Positions 38,182 to 46,311 of a stretch of DNA of 64,000 bases are shown piece by piece. The notes beneath the pieces were generated by a model, which saw only the letters and a list, made by a program, of their open reading frames with translations, was not told the DNA's origin and ran no database searches. Position 1 is the first letter of the stretch. Each line of letters starts with the position of its first letter. The position numbers were made by a program, and so were the translations under genes. Origin of the DNA: Cupriavidus basilensis (lineage in GTDB: Bacteria > Pseudomonadota > Gammaproteobacteria > Burkholderiales > Burkholderiaceae); NCBI RefSeq assembly GCF_008801925.2, contig NZ_CP062803.1:3968001-4032000 (forward strand), read 5' to 3'.

Positions 38182-39371
38182 ACCGTTGCCTCTTGAAGCG
38201 GATGACGGGTGTAGTGTCGGCCAAAACGGTTGGCCAGGAAAACGTCCAGCGGCATCGCCTCTTGCGCAACGAAGCCGGCCTGCGGCAACTCGCCATTGGC
38301 AACCAGGTCCAGCGCGGTGCAGATGCCGGCCGCCGTGGTGAGCTGGATCGCGTTGACATGGCCGGCAATCGTATCCGCGCCACCAATGCGCGCCGAGAAC
38401 GACGCCTGTGTCAGCGGCCCGCGCCTGCCTTTGCCACCGCTGGCGGCATAGCCAGTGGCGTTGGCGAACACGATCACCACGTCCTGCTGCGTGGCGGGGA
38501 TCGCGCTCTCGAAGATCTCGCGCATCCAGTCGCGGCGCTCGCGCAGGCGCAGGTCGTTGAGCAGCAGCTTCATCACCGCGCAGTGGCCCGGATAGCGGAT
38601 CGACTTGTAGTCCACGTCGCGCGCCCGGCCCGCCAGCGTCTCGGGCAAGGTGCCAAGCCCTCCTGACGTATTAAAGGCTTCGTACTCGATGCCGTCCAGC
38701 GCAAAGCTCTCCAACCCTTCCAGCGCCGGCACTTCCACGCGGCGGCCGTCGACGATGGCCTCGCACGGGTTGCAGTATTCGTTGATCAGGCCTTCGGTGC
38801 TCCAGGTCAGGTTGTACTTGAGCGCATTGCTCGGGTAGCGCGGCAGCGCGCCAACGCGCATCTTCAGGTCGAGCAGTTCGCCGCCGCCGCGCAGGAAGCG
38901 CTGGGCGAGGTCATTGCCGACCACGCCGATAAAGCCGGGCGCCAGCCCGCATTGCGGCATCAGCACGGAGCGCGCGCCCTCGGCCAGGCGCCGGATGGCA
39001 TGGGTGGCGGCGACGTCTTCGGTCAGGTCGAAGTAATGCACGCCAAGGCTGGCCGCTACCGTGGCCACGCCGACCGCGGCATGGAATGGCAGTGCATTGA
39101 GCACGGCCTGCGCGCCGCCGAGCAGCCGGGCGCAATCCTCGGTCTGGTCCGGGTTGCCGACGCGCACGGCGATGCCCTGCGGCACACCCTCGAGATGGGT
39201 GGGCTCGCGGTCGACCAGGGTCACGCGGTAGTCGCCGCTGTCATGCAGCATGACGGCGATGGTGCGGCCGATCTTGCCCGCGCCCAGCACGACCACGCGC
39301 ATCGGCGTCTGCCTGGCTTGGGTGTTCTGTCCAGTTTGGTCCAGATGGCCGGTTGGCGTAATGCAGGTCAT
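38178..39371 (-). CDS. Lysine 6-dehydrogenase-like protein (saccharopine dehydrogenase family)
   Basis: 397 residues from ATG 39371, which has GAGGGA just upstream; a later ATG at 39302 gives MRVVVLGAGKIG and is an alternative without a ribosome site. The Rossmann N-terminus (VVLGAGKIGRT) and the segments STEGLINEYCNP, EAFNTSGGLGTL and YKSIRYPGHC resemble bacterial lysine 6-dehydrogenases, which deaminate lysine directly to P6C with NAD. Coupling to amaB supports this over true saccharopine dehydrogenase. Assignment by memory of the family; not tested. Confidence 0.8.
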   Translation of the reverse strand: MTCITPTGHLDQTGQNTQARQTPMRVVVLGAGKIGRTIAVMLHDSGDYRVTLVDREPTHLEGVPQGIAVRVGNPDQTEDCARLLGGAQAVLNALPFHAAVGVATVAASLGVHYFDLTEDVAATHAIRRLAEGARSVLMPQCGLAPGFIGVVGNDLAQRFLRGGGELLDLKMRVGALPRYPSNALKYNLTWSTEGLINEYCNPCEAIVDGRRVEVPALEGLESFALDGIEYEAFNTSGGLGTLPETLAGRARDVDYKSIRYPGHCAVMKLLLNDLRLRERRDWMREIFESAIPATQQDVVIVFANATGYAASGGKGRRGPLTQASFSARIGGADTIAGHVNAIQLTTAAGICTALDLVANGELPQAGFVAQEAMPLDVFLANRFGRHYTRHPLQEATV

Positions 39372-39454
39372 GATGTCCCTCATGGAAGTGATTCAGCGGA
39401 GCAAGCCCATAGCTGAAGTATGGTTGCGGGCACAGGCAGAATGAAGGAACAAGA

Positions 39455-39512
39455 TTGACGAAAAGGCCTCACAATCGAACGATTAGACGAAGCCAACGAT
39501 CGAATCGACGAA
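39455..39512 (+). promoter_or_regulatory. Divergent control region of the lysine genes and Lrp regulator
   Basis: TTGACG (39455-39460) is followed 17 bases later by AACGAT (39478-39483), a possible promoter for the regulator. Overlapping it is the inverted repeat AATCG-AA-CGATT (39473-39484), and GACGAA occurs three times (39457, 39486, 39507). An Lrp-type protein binding several half-sites here would control both directions. Confidence 0.45.
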
Positions 39513-39550
39513 ACACCGGCGTTTGACCCGCCCGCAGCCCTAGCCCGCCC

Positions 39551-40000
39551 ATGACCGAACTCGACCAGACCGACCGCCACCTGCTCTCCCTGCTGCAGGC
39601 CAATGCGCGCGAGAATGCCGCCAATCTCGCGCGCAAGCTCGGCATTGCCCGCACCACCGTGGTGGCACGCATTGCGCGGCTGGAGCGCGATGGCGTGATC
39701 GCCGGCTACGGCGTGCGGCTGGGCAAGGAAATGGAAGACAACGCCATCCTGGCGTTCTGCGGCATGTCGGTGATGCCCAAGAGCGCGCCCGCGGTGGTGC
39801 GGGCGCTGCAGCGCTTTCCCGAAATCGAGGAGCTGAACTCGGTCAGCGGCCCGGTGGACTACATGGCGGTGATCCGCTGCGACACCCATGCCCGCCTGGA
39901 CAGGCTGCTGGACGAAATCGGCGCGCTGGATGGCGTCAACCACACCACCACCTCGATCGTGCTGGCGCGCAAGATCGACCGGCGCCGCGCCGCGGGCTGA
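39551..40000 (+). CDS. Lrp/AsnC-family transcriptional regulator
   Basis: 149 residues. The N-terminal winged helix (TDRHLLSLLQANARENAANLARKLGIARTTVVARI) is followed by an RAM ligand-binding domain. It is divergent from the lysine 6-dehydrogenase/amaB pair with a shared intergenic region, the usual arrangement for local Lrp-type activators that sense the amino acid being degraded. Lysine as ligand is an inference. Confidence 0.9.
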   Translation: MTELDQTDRHLLSLLQANARENAANLARKLGIARTTVVARIARLERDGVIAGYGVRLGKEMEDNAILAFCGMSVMPKSAPAVVRALQRFPEIEELNSVSGPVDYMAVIRCDTHARLDRLLDEIGALDGVNHTTTSIVLARKIDRRRAAG

Positions 40001-40101
40001 GCCAGCGACGCGCGCGCAAAAGGCTTATGCTGCACAACCTGGCAGCCAGCCCGGTGCGGTTGGCCACCCCGGAAAACCATCCAGATCAGGAGAGCAAGAC
40101 G

Positions 40102-40911
40102 ATGAGCAATCGCATTCGAGTCGCCGTAGGTGGCGTGACCGGCTGGGCCGGCGGCGAACTGGCGCGGGGCGTGGCGCACGCGGACGACATGACGCTGGTG
40201 GCCGGGCTGTCGCGCGGCGCGGCCGGTCAGGCCCTGGCGGCGCTGACCGCGCACAAAGGCACGCCGGGCGTGGCGGTGGCCAGCATCGACGAGCTGGCGC
40301 AAGGCACCTTCGACGTTTATGTGGAGTACACCAAGCCGGACATTGCCAAGCGCAACATCCTGCAAGCGCTGGCCAAGGGCGCGCACGTGGTGGTGGGCAC
40401 CTCCGGGCTATCCGACGAGGACTATGCCGAGATCGATGCCGCCGCGCGCCAGGCCGGGCGCGGCGTGCTGGCCTGCGGCAACTTTGCCATCACCGTGGTG
40501 CTGCTGCAGAAGTTCGCCGAGATGGCCGCGCGCCACCTGGAGCACTGGGAGATCATCGACTACGCCAAGGCCGGCAAGATCGACGTGCCCTCCGGCACCG
40601 TGCGCGAGCTGGCGTATCGGCTGGGACAGGTCCGCGAGCCCAGGCAGGCGGTGCCCATCGACCAGGTCAAGGGCCCGAAGGAGACGCGTGGCGCAACGAT
40701 GTCCGGCAGCCAGGTGCACGCCGTGCGCCTGCCGGGCTATCAGTTGGGCGTGGAGGTGATCTTTGGCGCCGACGGGCAGCGCCTGCACCTGAAGCATGAG
40801 TCCGGCGACGGCTCCAAGCCCTATGTCTCGGGCGCGCTGCTGGCGATCCGCAAGGTGCATGCCTTGACCGGGCTGGTGCGCGGGCTGGACAAGGTGATGG
40901 AAGGGCTTTGA
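40102..40911 (+). CDS. DapB-like dehydrogenase lacking the catalytic histidine pair
   Basis: 269 residues, dihydrodipicolinate reductase fold. N-terminal IRVAVGGVTGWAGGEL is an altered nucleotide-binding motif (GRMG becomes GWAG), and VVVGTSGLSDED and NFAITVVLLQKF follow. The DapB signature region reads YAKAGKIDVPSGT (154-166): by alignment to the E. coli enzyme, the general-acid His-His pair is replaced by Ala-Lys, while the lysine and DxPSGT are kept. A different substrate is therefore likely. Start at 40102 with AGGAGAG upstream. It lies 100 bases after the Lrp regulator, near lysine catabolism genes. Confidence 0.8.
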   Translation: MSNRIRVAVGGVTGWAGGELARGVAHADDMTLVAGLSRGAAGQALAALTAHKGTPGVAVASIDELAQGTFDVYVEYTKPDIAKRNILQALAKGAHVVVGTSGLSDEDYAEIDAAARQAGRGVLACGNFAITVVLLQKFAEMAARHLEHWEIIDYAKAGKIDVPSGTVRELAYRLGQVREPRQAVPIDQVKGPKETRGATMSGSQVHAVRLPGYQLGVEVIFGADGQRLHLKHESGDGSKPYVSGALLAIRKVHALTGLVRGLDKVMEGL

Positions 40912-40915
40912 GGGC

Positions 40916-40942
40916 CTTTGCGGCGCGTGGAGCGCCGCAAAG
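40916..40942. terminator. 11-bp hairpin between convergent genes
   Basis: CTTTGCGGCGC (40916-40926) pairs exactly with GCGCCGCAAAG (40932-40942) around a five-base loop. It separates the DapB-like gene from the convergent hypothetical gene ending at 40952 and probably stops transcription both ways, although no T-run is present. Confidence 0.55.
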
Positions 40943-40951
40943 CCGCAAACG

Positions 40952-41620
40952 CTACCAGCTGCCGTCCTTGCCCTTCTTCTCCGCGCCCTTGCCGCTGGGC
41001 GCCGCTTGCGGGGCGGACGCCGCCTTGGGGTTGAGCTGTTGCGCCATCGCGTTGTCCTGGTTGGCCATCAGCACGCGGGCCTGGGGCAGCAGCAGTTCGA
41101 TGGTGCCGGTATTGGGATCCTCCGGAATGGCGTATAGCTCGACGGTCAGCGGCTTTTTCATCCAGCCGGCGTGCGCACTGGTGACGGGCTGGCCGGCCTT
41201 GTCCTTCATCTTCACCTGCTCGGAGCGAAAGGGCTTGCCATAGCGCGCGGTGAGGCTGTCCACCGCGTCTTTCTCGGAGCGCACGCCATCGATCGGCACA
41301 ATCACGCCAACCAGCGCATTACCGTCGACAAAGGCCACCACATGGGGTCCGTCCATGAAGGCGGGCCGCTTGTCGCGCGGCACGCCAACCTGGCGCATCA
41401 CGCCGTCGCCACGCACTTCAACGCACAGGGCGGTCACGTCGCGTCCGTCGGGGGTGCGCTTGTCGGCGCAATCGGGCAGCGTGGGCAGCGGGCTGCCGAT
41501 CTCCAGGGTACCCAGCATTGGCGCCAGTTTGTCGGCGACGCCATCCTTGGGGGCGGCGCCGGCCCAAGGTGAAACCAGCAGCAGGCTGGCAACGGCCAGC
41601 CCGGCAAGGGGGTATTTCAT
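40952..41620 (-). CDS. Secreted hypothetical protein
   Basis: 222 residues. Signal peptide with cleavage after AGAA (about residue 23), then a mature domain with two cysteines (LPDCADK and TALCVEV) that may form a disulfide in the periplasm. The C-terminus is a low-complexity tail rich in Ala, Pro, Lys and Gln. No family recognised. The start at 41620 gives the signal peptide; a longer frame upstream is not supported. Confidence 0.7.
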   Translation of the reverse strand: MKYPLAGLAVASLLLVSPWAGAAPKDGVADKLAPMLGTLEIGSPLPTLPDCADKRTPDGRDVTALCVEVRGDGVMRQVGVPRDKRPAFMDGPHVVAFVDGNALVGVIVPIDGVRSEKDAVDSLTARYGKPFRSEQVKMKDKAGQPVTSAHAGWMKKPLTVELYAIPEDPNTGTIELLLPQARVLMANQDNAMAQQLNPKAASAPQAAPSGKGAEKKGKDGSW

Positions 41621-41715
41621 CCAGACTCCTGAGATAAGCTCCGGATTGGAGCGCCCCCTGCGCGCGTGGTTCCTGCCGCCCGCCACAAGATGGCATGCAG
41701 GCACACTGCCGGGGG

Positions 41716-42006
41716 TTAATGCGTCATATTCATCACCGCGCTGGCCAGCACCGCCAGCACCATCAGCAACAAGCCCCACAGCAGCAGGCGCGGCACCCGG
41801 CTGGGCGGCAACTGCCGCCGCGGCGAGCGCGCCGACGACGGTAGCGGCGCGCGCTGGCGGGTATGGCCATGCAGGCCACGCGTGTGCCAGACGGTGTCCG
41901 GTCCGAGGTCGCGCAACGCAGTGCTTTCCTTGCCCTGCGGCTTGCGTGGGCTCTGCGGCTGCGGGCGTGATGCGCCGTTACTGCCCGGCGGTCGTTTTGT
42001 GGCCAT
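41716..42006 (-). CDS. Small basic membrane protein
   Basis: 96 residues: a highly basic, Arg/Pro/Ser-rich N-terminal 70 residues followed by one C-terminal membrane segment (about 73-92, LLLWGLLLMVLAVLASAV). The ribosome site GGGAG lies 8 bases before ATG 42006. The tail-anchored layout with a basic cytoplasmic part could bind nucleic acid or phospholipid, but no family is recognised. Confidence 0.6.
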   Translation of the reverse strand: MATKRPPGSNGASRPQPQSPRKPQGKESTALRDLGPDTVWHTRGLHGHTRQRAPLPSSARSPRRQLPPSRVPRLLLWGLLLMVLAVLASAVMNMTH

Positions 42007-42135
42007 CTGTGCTCCCCGGTTCGTCGTGCCGGCGCGGATCCTCATGTGCCGCCGGTACACAGCGCCAGGTGCATGGCCCGGGCGCCGCCCATGGTAAGAC
42101 AAAGCGGCACCGGGCACCATGGCCACCGCCTCTGC

Positions 42136-43608
42136 TTATGTGGTGGGGGCCACTTTCCGCGTAGCGGCAAGCGCCTCGCGCCGGAAAGCATGGCCCACGT
42201 GGTGATAGAACGGGTGCGGGCAAAACTGGCGTGCGAGGAACGAAGCCAGCAGCGACGAGGCGAGCAGGAACAAGGTGAGGTCTTGCGAGCGCGTCATCTC
42301 CATCACGATCACGCTGGCGGTGATGGGCGCCTGGGTGGCGGCGGCCAGGAAGGCGGCCATCGACACCAGCGCCAGCACGCGTGGCTCGGCCATGCCGCCG
42401 AAGAGGTGGCCGACCCAATCCGCCACATTGGCGCCGATGCCGGCACCGATGGCCAGCGATGGCGTAAAGATGCCACCGGGAATGCCGGCGAAATACGAAA
42501 CCACGGTCGCCGCCAGCTTGGCCAGGCCGAACCATAGCGTGGCGTGCGGCTCGCCGTTGATCAGGCCGGCGGCCTGCTCGTAGCCGGTGCCAAAGGTGGC
42601 GCCCCCGGTCGACCAGCCAATCGCCGCGGCCAGCAGGCCGCACACGAACGCCACCTGCACGGGATGCTGCGACGGCCAGGCGCGCAGCCGGGCCGGCATC
42701 AGCGCGGGCACGCCGCCGATCAGCAACTTGGCAAACAGGCCGCCCAGCGCGCCGTTGACCAGGGCGCACAGCAGTACCGGCCCCCAGGCATCATGCAGCG
42801 CGAGGATCGGCGTCTTGACACTGAAATAGGGATTGTTGCCAAGGATCGCCAGCGAGAGAAAGCCTGCGGTCAGCACGCCTGACAGCACCAGCCGGTCCCA
42901 GCGCACGGCAGTGCCGCGGCCAAGCTCCTCGATGGCGAACACCACGCCCGCCAGCGGTGTATTGAAGGCGGCGGCCAGGCCGCCGGCAGCGCCGGCGGCA
43001 ATCAGCGCGTTGGGATGAAAGCCGATGCGAAAGCGCAGCTTCTCCTGGCACCAGCGCCCCCAGGCGAGCATGGCCGCGGCGCCAACCTGCACCGATGGTC
43101 CTTCACGGCCAATGGAGGCGCCCGCCAGCAGCCCGCCAGTGGTCAGCAGCACTTTCCACATGGACTGGCGAAACGACACCAGCAGGGTCTGCGCCGGCCC
43201 CGCTGGGGGCAGGCCGAATGCGGCGAGCACCTGCGGGATGCCGCTGCCGCGCGCCTGCGGCGCCAGGCGGATGGTGAGCCAGCGCAGCGCGGCCAGCCCG
43301 AACGGCAGCAGCACAAAGGCCAGCCAGGGCGTGGCCGCTGTCAGGTGCGCGTTCCAGCGCAAGGCCACCTCGGCAATCCAGGCGAAGATCAGGGAGAACA
43401 GCGCCACGCAGCCGGCGCCGCACATGAAGACGGCGTAGCGCAGCGTGGTGCGGGAGATACGCCACATCTGGCGCGACTTGCGGCCCGCTGCCATGCGGGC
43501 GCGGCGGCGCAGCGCGCGCAGCCGGTTGTGGTCGGAGGCCCGCCCGGAAGCGTCGTCAGGATCGGACGGCTCGGGCTCTTGGCTGCGATTTGGCGTGATG
43601 TCGTTCAT
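42136..43608 (-). CDS. CLC-family chloride channel/transporter
   Basis: 490 residues with the CLC helix pattern. Selectivity motifs: GSGIPQ, GREGPSVQ (the gating glutamate is present) and GIFTPSL. Retention of the gating Glu is compatible with either gated channels or Cl-/H+ exchange. A charged N-terminal extension of about 60 residues precedes the first helix; no CBS domains follow. Start at 43608. Confidence 0.93.
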   Translation of the reverse strand: MNDITPNRSQEPEPSDPDDASGRASDHNRLRALRRRARMAAGRKSRQMWRISRTTLRYAVFMCGAGCVALFSLIFAWIAEVALRWNAHLTAATPWLAFVLLPFGLAALRWLTIRLAPQARGSGIPQVLAAFGLPPAGPAQTLLVSFRQSMWKVLLTTGGLLAGASIGREGPSVQVGAAAMLAWGRWCQEKLRFRIGFHPNALIAAGAAGGLAAAFNTPLAGVVFAIEELGRGTAVRWDRLVLSGVLTAGFLSLAILGNNPYFSVKTPILALHDAWGPVLLCALVNGALGGLFAKLLIGGVPALMPARLRAWPSQHPVQVAFVCGLLAAAIGWSTGGATFGTGYEQAAGLINGEPHATLWFGLAKLAATVVSYFAGIPGGIFTPSLAIGAGIGANVADWVGHLFGGMAEPRVLALVSMAAFLAAATQAPITASVIVMEMTRSQDLTLFLLASSLLASFLARQFCPHPFYHHVGHAFRREALAATRKVAPTT

Positions 43609-43737
43609 GGAGCGGCAGGCGTGGGCGAAGAAACGCCGTGACAAGCCCGAGGGCCGGATTCATCACGGCGTGATGGAACTATACGCCGATCGCCGCCAGG
43701 CGTGCCGCGCACAAAGTGCGCGCCAGAGGCCCCTGGC

Positions 43738-44715
43738 TCAGTCCAGGCTGATGTTGTTGGCGCGGATGACCTTGCCCCAATGCTCGCGATCCGCCTCTAC
43801 ATAGCGGTCAATCTCGGCCTGGGTGCGCGGCGTCTGGATCACCAGTCCCAGTGCGCTGAAGGTCGCCCGGAAATGCGGATCCTTGAGGACCTGCGCGGCC
43901 GCGGCCTGCAGCTTTTCCACCACGTCCGGCGGTGTCTGCGCCGGCACGGCGAGCCCGAACCAGGTTGCGGCCTGGAAGTTGGGATAGCCGCTTTCGGCCA
44001 CGGTCGGCACGTTGGGCAGCACTTCCAGCCGGGTGCGGCCGGTCACCGCCAGCGCGCGCAGCTTGCCACCCTTGATGTGGGGCAGCGAGGTGCTGACCAC
44101 ATCCACCATCAGTTGCACATCGTTGGCGAGCAGCGCCGAGAGCGCCGGCGCGCTGCCGTTGTACGGCACATGGGTGACCGAGATCCCGAGTTCGGTCTTG
44201 AGCATTTCGGTAGCGAGCTGCAGCGCGTTGCCCAGGCCGACCGAGGCGTAGTTGAGCTTGCCGCCGCTGGCCTTGGCGTAGGCTGCGAACTCACGGATAT
44301 TGGTGGCCGGCACCTGGCTGTTGGTCACCACCACCAGCGGCACCTCGGCGCCAACGGTGAAGATCCGGAAATCGCGCGGCGGATCGTAGGCGATCTTCTT
44401 GTAGAGCATCGGGTTGAGCACCATGCTGCCGTTGGTGGCCAGCACCATGGTGTAGCCATCGGCGGGTGCGCGCGCCACGCTTTGCGTGCCGATCATGGTG
44501 GCGGCGCCAGGGCGGTTCTCCACCACCACTGTCTGCTTGAGCACGCGGCTCATGCCATCGGCCAGCCCGCGCCCGAACTGGTCGGTGGAGCCGCCCGGCG
44601 TGTAGGGCACCACCAGCTTGATGGGGCGGTCGGGATAGGCGGCAGCGGCCAGTTGCGAACAGGCGAAGACGGCGGCGCCGGCCCATGCGCGCCATCCGGT
44701 TTTCCAGCTATGCAT
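43738..44715 (-). CDS. Bug-family solute-binding protein
   Basis: 325 residues. Signal peptide ending near SQLAAAAYP, then PIKLVVPYTPGG, the hallmark of Bug periplasmic receptors (tripartite tricarboxylate type), and LTPMLYKK/NVPTVAESGYP motifs. No membrane partner genes (TctA/TctB) are adjacent, so it may work as an orphan receptor, as most Bug proteins do in this group. It is downstream of the ligase and dehydrogenase genes, suggesting capture of the acid they degrade. Ribosome site AAGGAG. Confidence 0.92.
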   Translation of the reverse strand: MHSWKTGWRAWAGAAVFACSQLAAAAYPDRPIKLVVPYTPGGSTDQFGRGLADGMSRVLKQTVVVENRPGAATMIGTQSVARAPADGYTMVLATNGSMVLNPMLYKKIAYDPPRDFRIFTVGAEVPLVVVTNSQVPATNIREFAAYAKASGGKLNYASVGLGNALQLATEMLKTELGISVTHVPYNGSAPALSALLANDVQLMVDVVSTSLPHIKGGKLRALAVTGRTRLEVLPNVPTVAESGYPNFQAATWFGLAVPAQTPPDVVEKLQAAAAQVLKDPHFRATFSALGLVIQTPRTQAEIDRYVEADREHWGKVIRANNISLD

Positions 44716-44743
44716 TGCGTAGTCTCCTTGGCGTTTTTTTTGA

Positions 44744-44799
44744 CGTCTGGTACTCGGTACTCGGTACTCGGTACTTGGTACTCGGCATTCGGTGTCCGG
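44744..44799. repeat. 7-base tandem array (TACTCGG)n
   Basis: Eight contiguous 7-base units: CGTCTGG, three TACTCGG, TACTTGG, TACTCGG, CATTCGG, TGTCCGG. The centre is exact and the edges decay. It fills most of the 90-base gap between the ligase stop (44806) and the Bug receptor start. Slippage here could change spacing or RNA stability between the two genes. Confidence 0.92.
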
Positions 44800-44805
44800 T
44801 GCGGC

Positions 44806-46311
44806 TCAAACCCGCCGCGTGCGCCCTTCCCAGTACTTGTCGCGCAGGCGGCGCTTGGCCAGCTTGCCGGTATCGTCGCGCGGCAGCAGCGCCTCCACCA
44901 CGATGGTGCGCGGCACCTTGAAGCCGGACAGGCGCTGGCGCAGCCATTCGATGATGGCGCCCTCTTCCAGCGTGGCGCCCGCCACCGGCTGCACCATGGC
45001 CAGCAGCCGCTCGCCGTATTCGTCGTCGGGTACGCCGAACACCACGCAGTCGGCCACGCCGGGATAACGCACCAGCTCGTGCTCGATCTCGGCCGGGTAG
45101 ATGTTCACGCCGCCGGAGATCACCATGTCGGAGGCGCGGTCGCAGATGAAGAGGTAGCCGTCGGCATCCAGGTAGCCCATGTCGCCCAGGCTGACCAGGC
45201 CGTCGCGGTCGATGGCGCGGCGGGCTGCCTCGTTGTTGCGATAGGTGAAGTCCGGGTAGGCAGGCTGGCGCACATAGACCAGGCCGATCTCGCCGGGGGC
45301 GCAGGCAACGCCCTGCTCATCCAGGATGCGCACTTCGCCCTGGTCAACCGGGCGCCCCGCCGTGCCGGGCTTGGCCAGGGCGTCGGCCGGCGTGGCCACG
45401 GTAATCATGCCGGCCTCGCTGGAAGCATAGGTTTCATGGATCACCGGGCCGAACCAGTCCAGCATGGCGCGCTTGACCTCGGGCGCGCACGGCGCTCCGG
45501 TCGAGGCGACAAAGCGCAGCGAGGACAAGTCATAACGGGCGCGCACTTCGGGCGGCACCTTGAGCATGCGCACATACATGATCGGCACCAGGTAGAGCAC
45601 GTCGATGCGGTGCTTCTCCACCAGCGCCAGCACCTGCTCGGGATCGAAGCGCGCGCACAGCACCAGGCACTCGCCAAGCTGCAGCGCATTCTGGATGAAC
45701 ACGCCCGGCGCGCTGTGGTACAGCGGCGCGGCCATCAACGCGCGCGTGCCCTGCACGATGCCCATGGTCTGCGCCACCACCGAGCGCATGCGCGCGAGCT
45801 GCTCGTCCAGCATGGCCAGCGGCGGTGCGGCGCGCAGCACGCCCTTGGGGCGGCCGGTGGTGCCTGAGGTGTAGGCCATGTGGCCGCGCGGCGCGACCCG
45901 CGGGCCGTCGTAGGGCTGCTGCGCGGCGAGCCAGCTCTCGTAGCCGGTCGCGCCTGCGGGGCTGTCCTTGCCGGGCGCTGCCACCGCCAGCACCTGTACG
46001 CCTTCGGGCACCACCGCGCGCACGCCGTCCAGCAGGTCGGCGCTGACGATCAAGGCCCGGGCGCCGCTGTCGGTCAGCAGGAAGCGGATTTCTTCCGCCG
46101 TGAAGTGCCAGTTGATCGGGCAGTAGTAAGTGCCGGCCGTGCGGCAGGCATGCACGATATCGGCAAAGACCGGGTCATTGCGCAGCAGCACCGCGACCAC
46201 GTCGCCTTCGCCCAGGCCAAGCGCGCGCAGGCCGCCGGCCAGGCGCGCGCCGCGCTCGCTCAGTTCGGCGCCGGTACGGTGGATGTCTTCAAACAAGAGG
46301 TCAGCGGCCAT
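44806..46311 (-). CDS. Acyl-CoA ligase (AMP-binding family)
   Basis: 501 residues. The adenylation motifs are present: YTSGTTGRPKGV (P-loop), ETYASSEAG, and YLFICDRASDMVISGGVNIYPAEIE; the late catalytic lysine is in LPRDDTGKLAKR. The substrate is a carboxylic acid activated with ATP and CoA; the pocket is not diagnostic. The start overlaps the stop of the dehydrogenase gene by one base, so both enzymes act in one route. Confidence 0.9.
   Translation of the reverse strand: MAADLLFEDIHRTGAELSERGARLAGGLRALGLGEGDVVAVLLRNDPVFADIVHACRTAGTYYCPINWHFTAEEIRFLLTDSGARALIVSADLLDGVRAVVPEGVQVLAVAAPGKDSPAGATGYESWLAAQQPYDGPRVAPRGHMAYTSGTTGRPKGVLRAAPPLAMLDEQLARMRSVVAQTMGIVQGTRALMAAPLYHSAPGVFIQNALQLGECLVLCARFDPEQVLALVEKHRIDVLYLVPIMYVRMLKVPPEVRARYDLSSLRFVASTGAPCAPEVKRAMLDWFGPVIHETYASSEAGMITVATPADALAKPGTAGRPVDQGEVRILDEQGVACAPGEIGLVYVRQPAYPDFTYRNNEAARRAIDRDGLVSLGDMGYLDADGYLFICDRASDMVISGGVNIYPAEIEHELVRYPGVADCVVFGVPDDEYGERLLAMVQPVAGATLEEGAIIEWLRQRLSGFKVPRTIVVEALLPRDDTGKLAKRRLRDKYWEGRTRRV

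Noticed and set aside
38178..39371. True saccharopine dehydrogenase
   Set aside because: Coupling to an AmaB-type gene and segments resembling lysine 6-dehydrogenase make the direct route more likely; kept only as an alternative.
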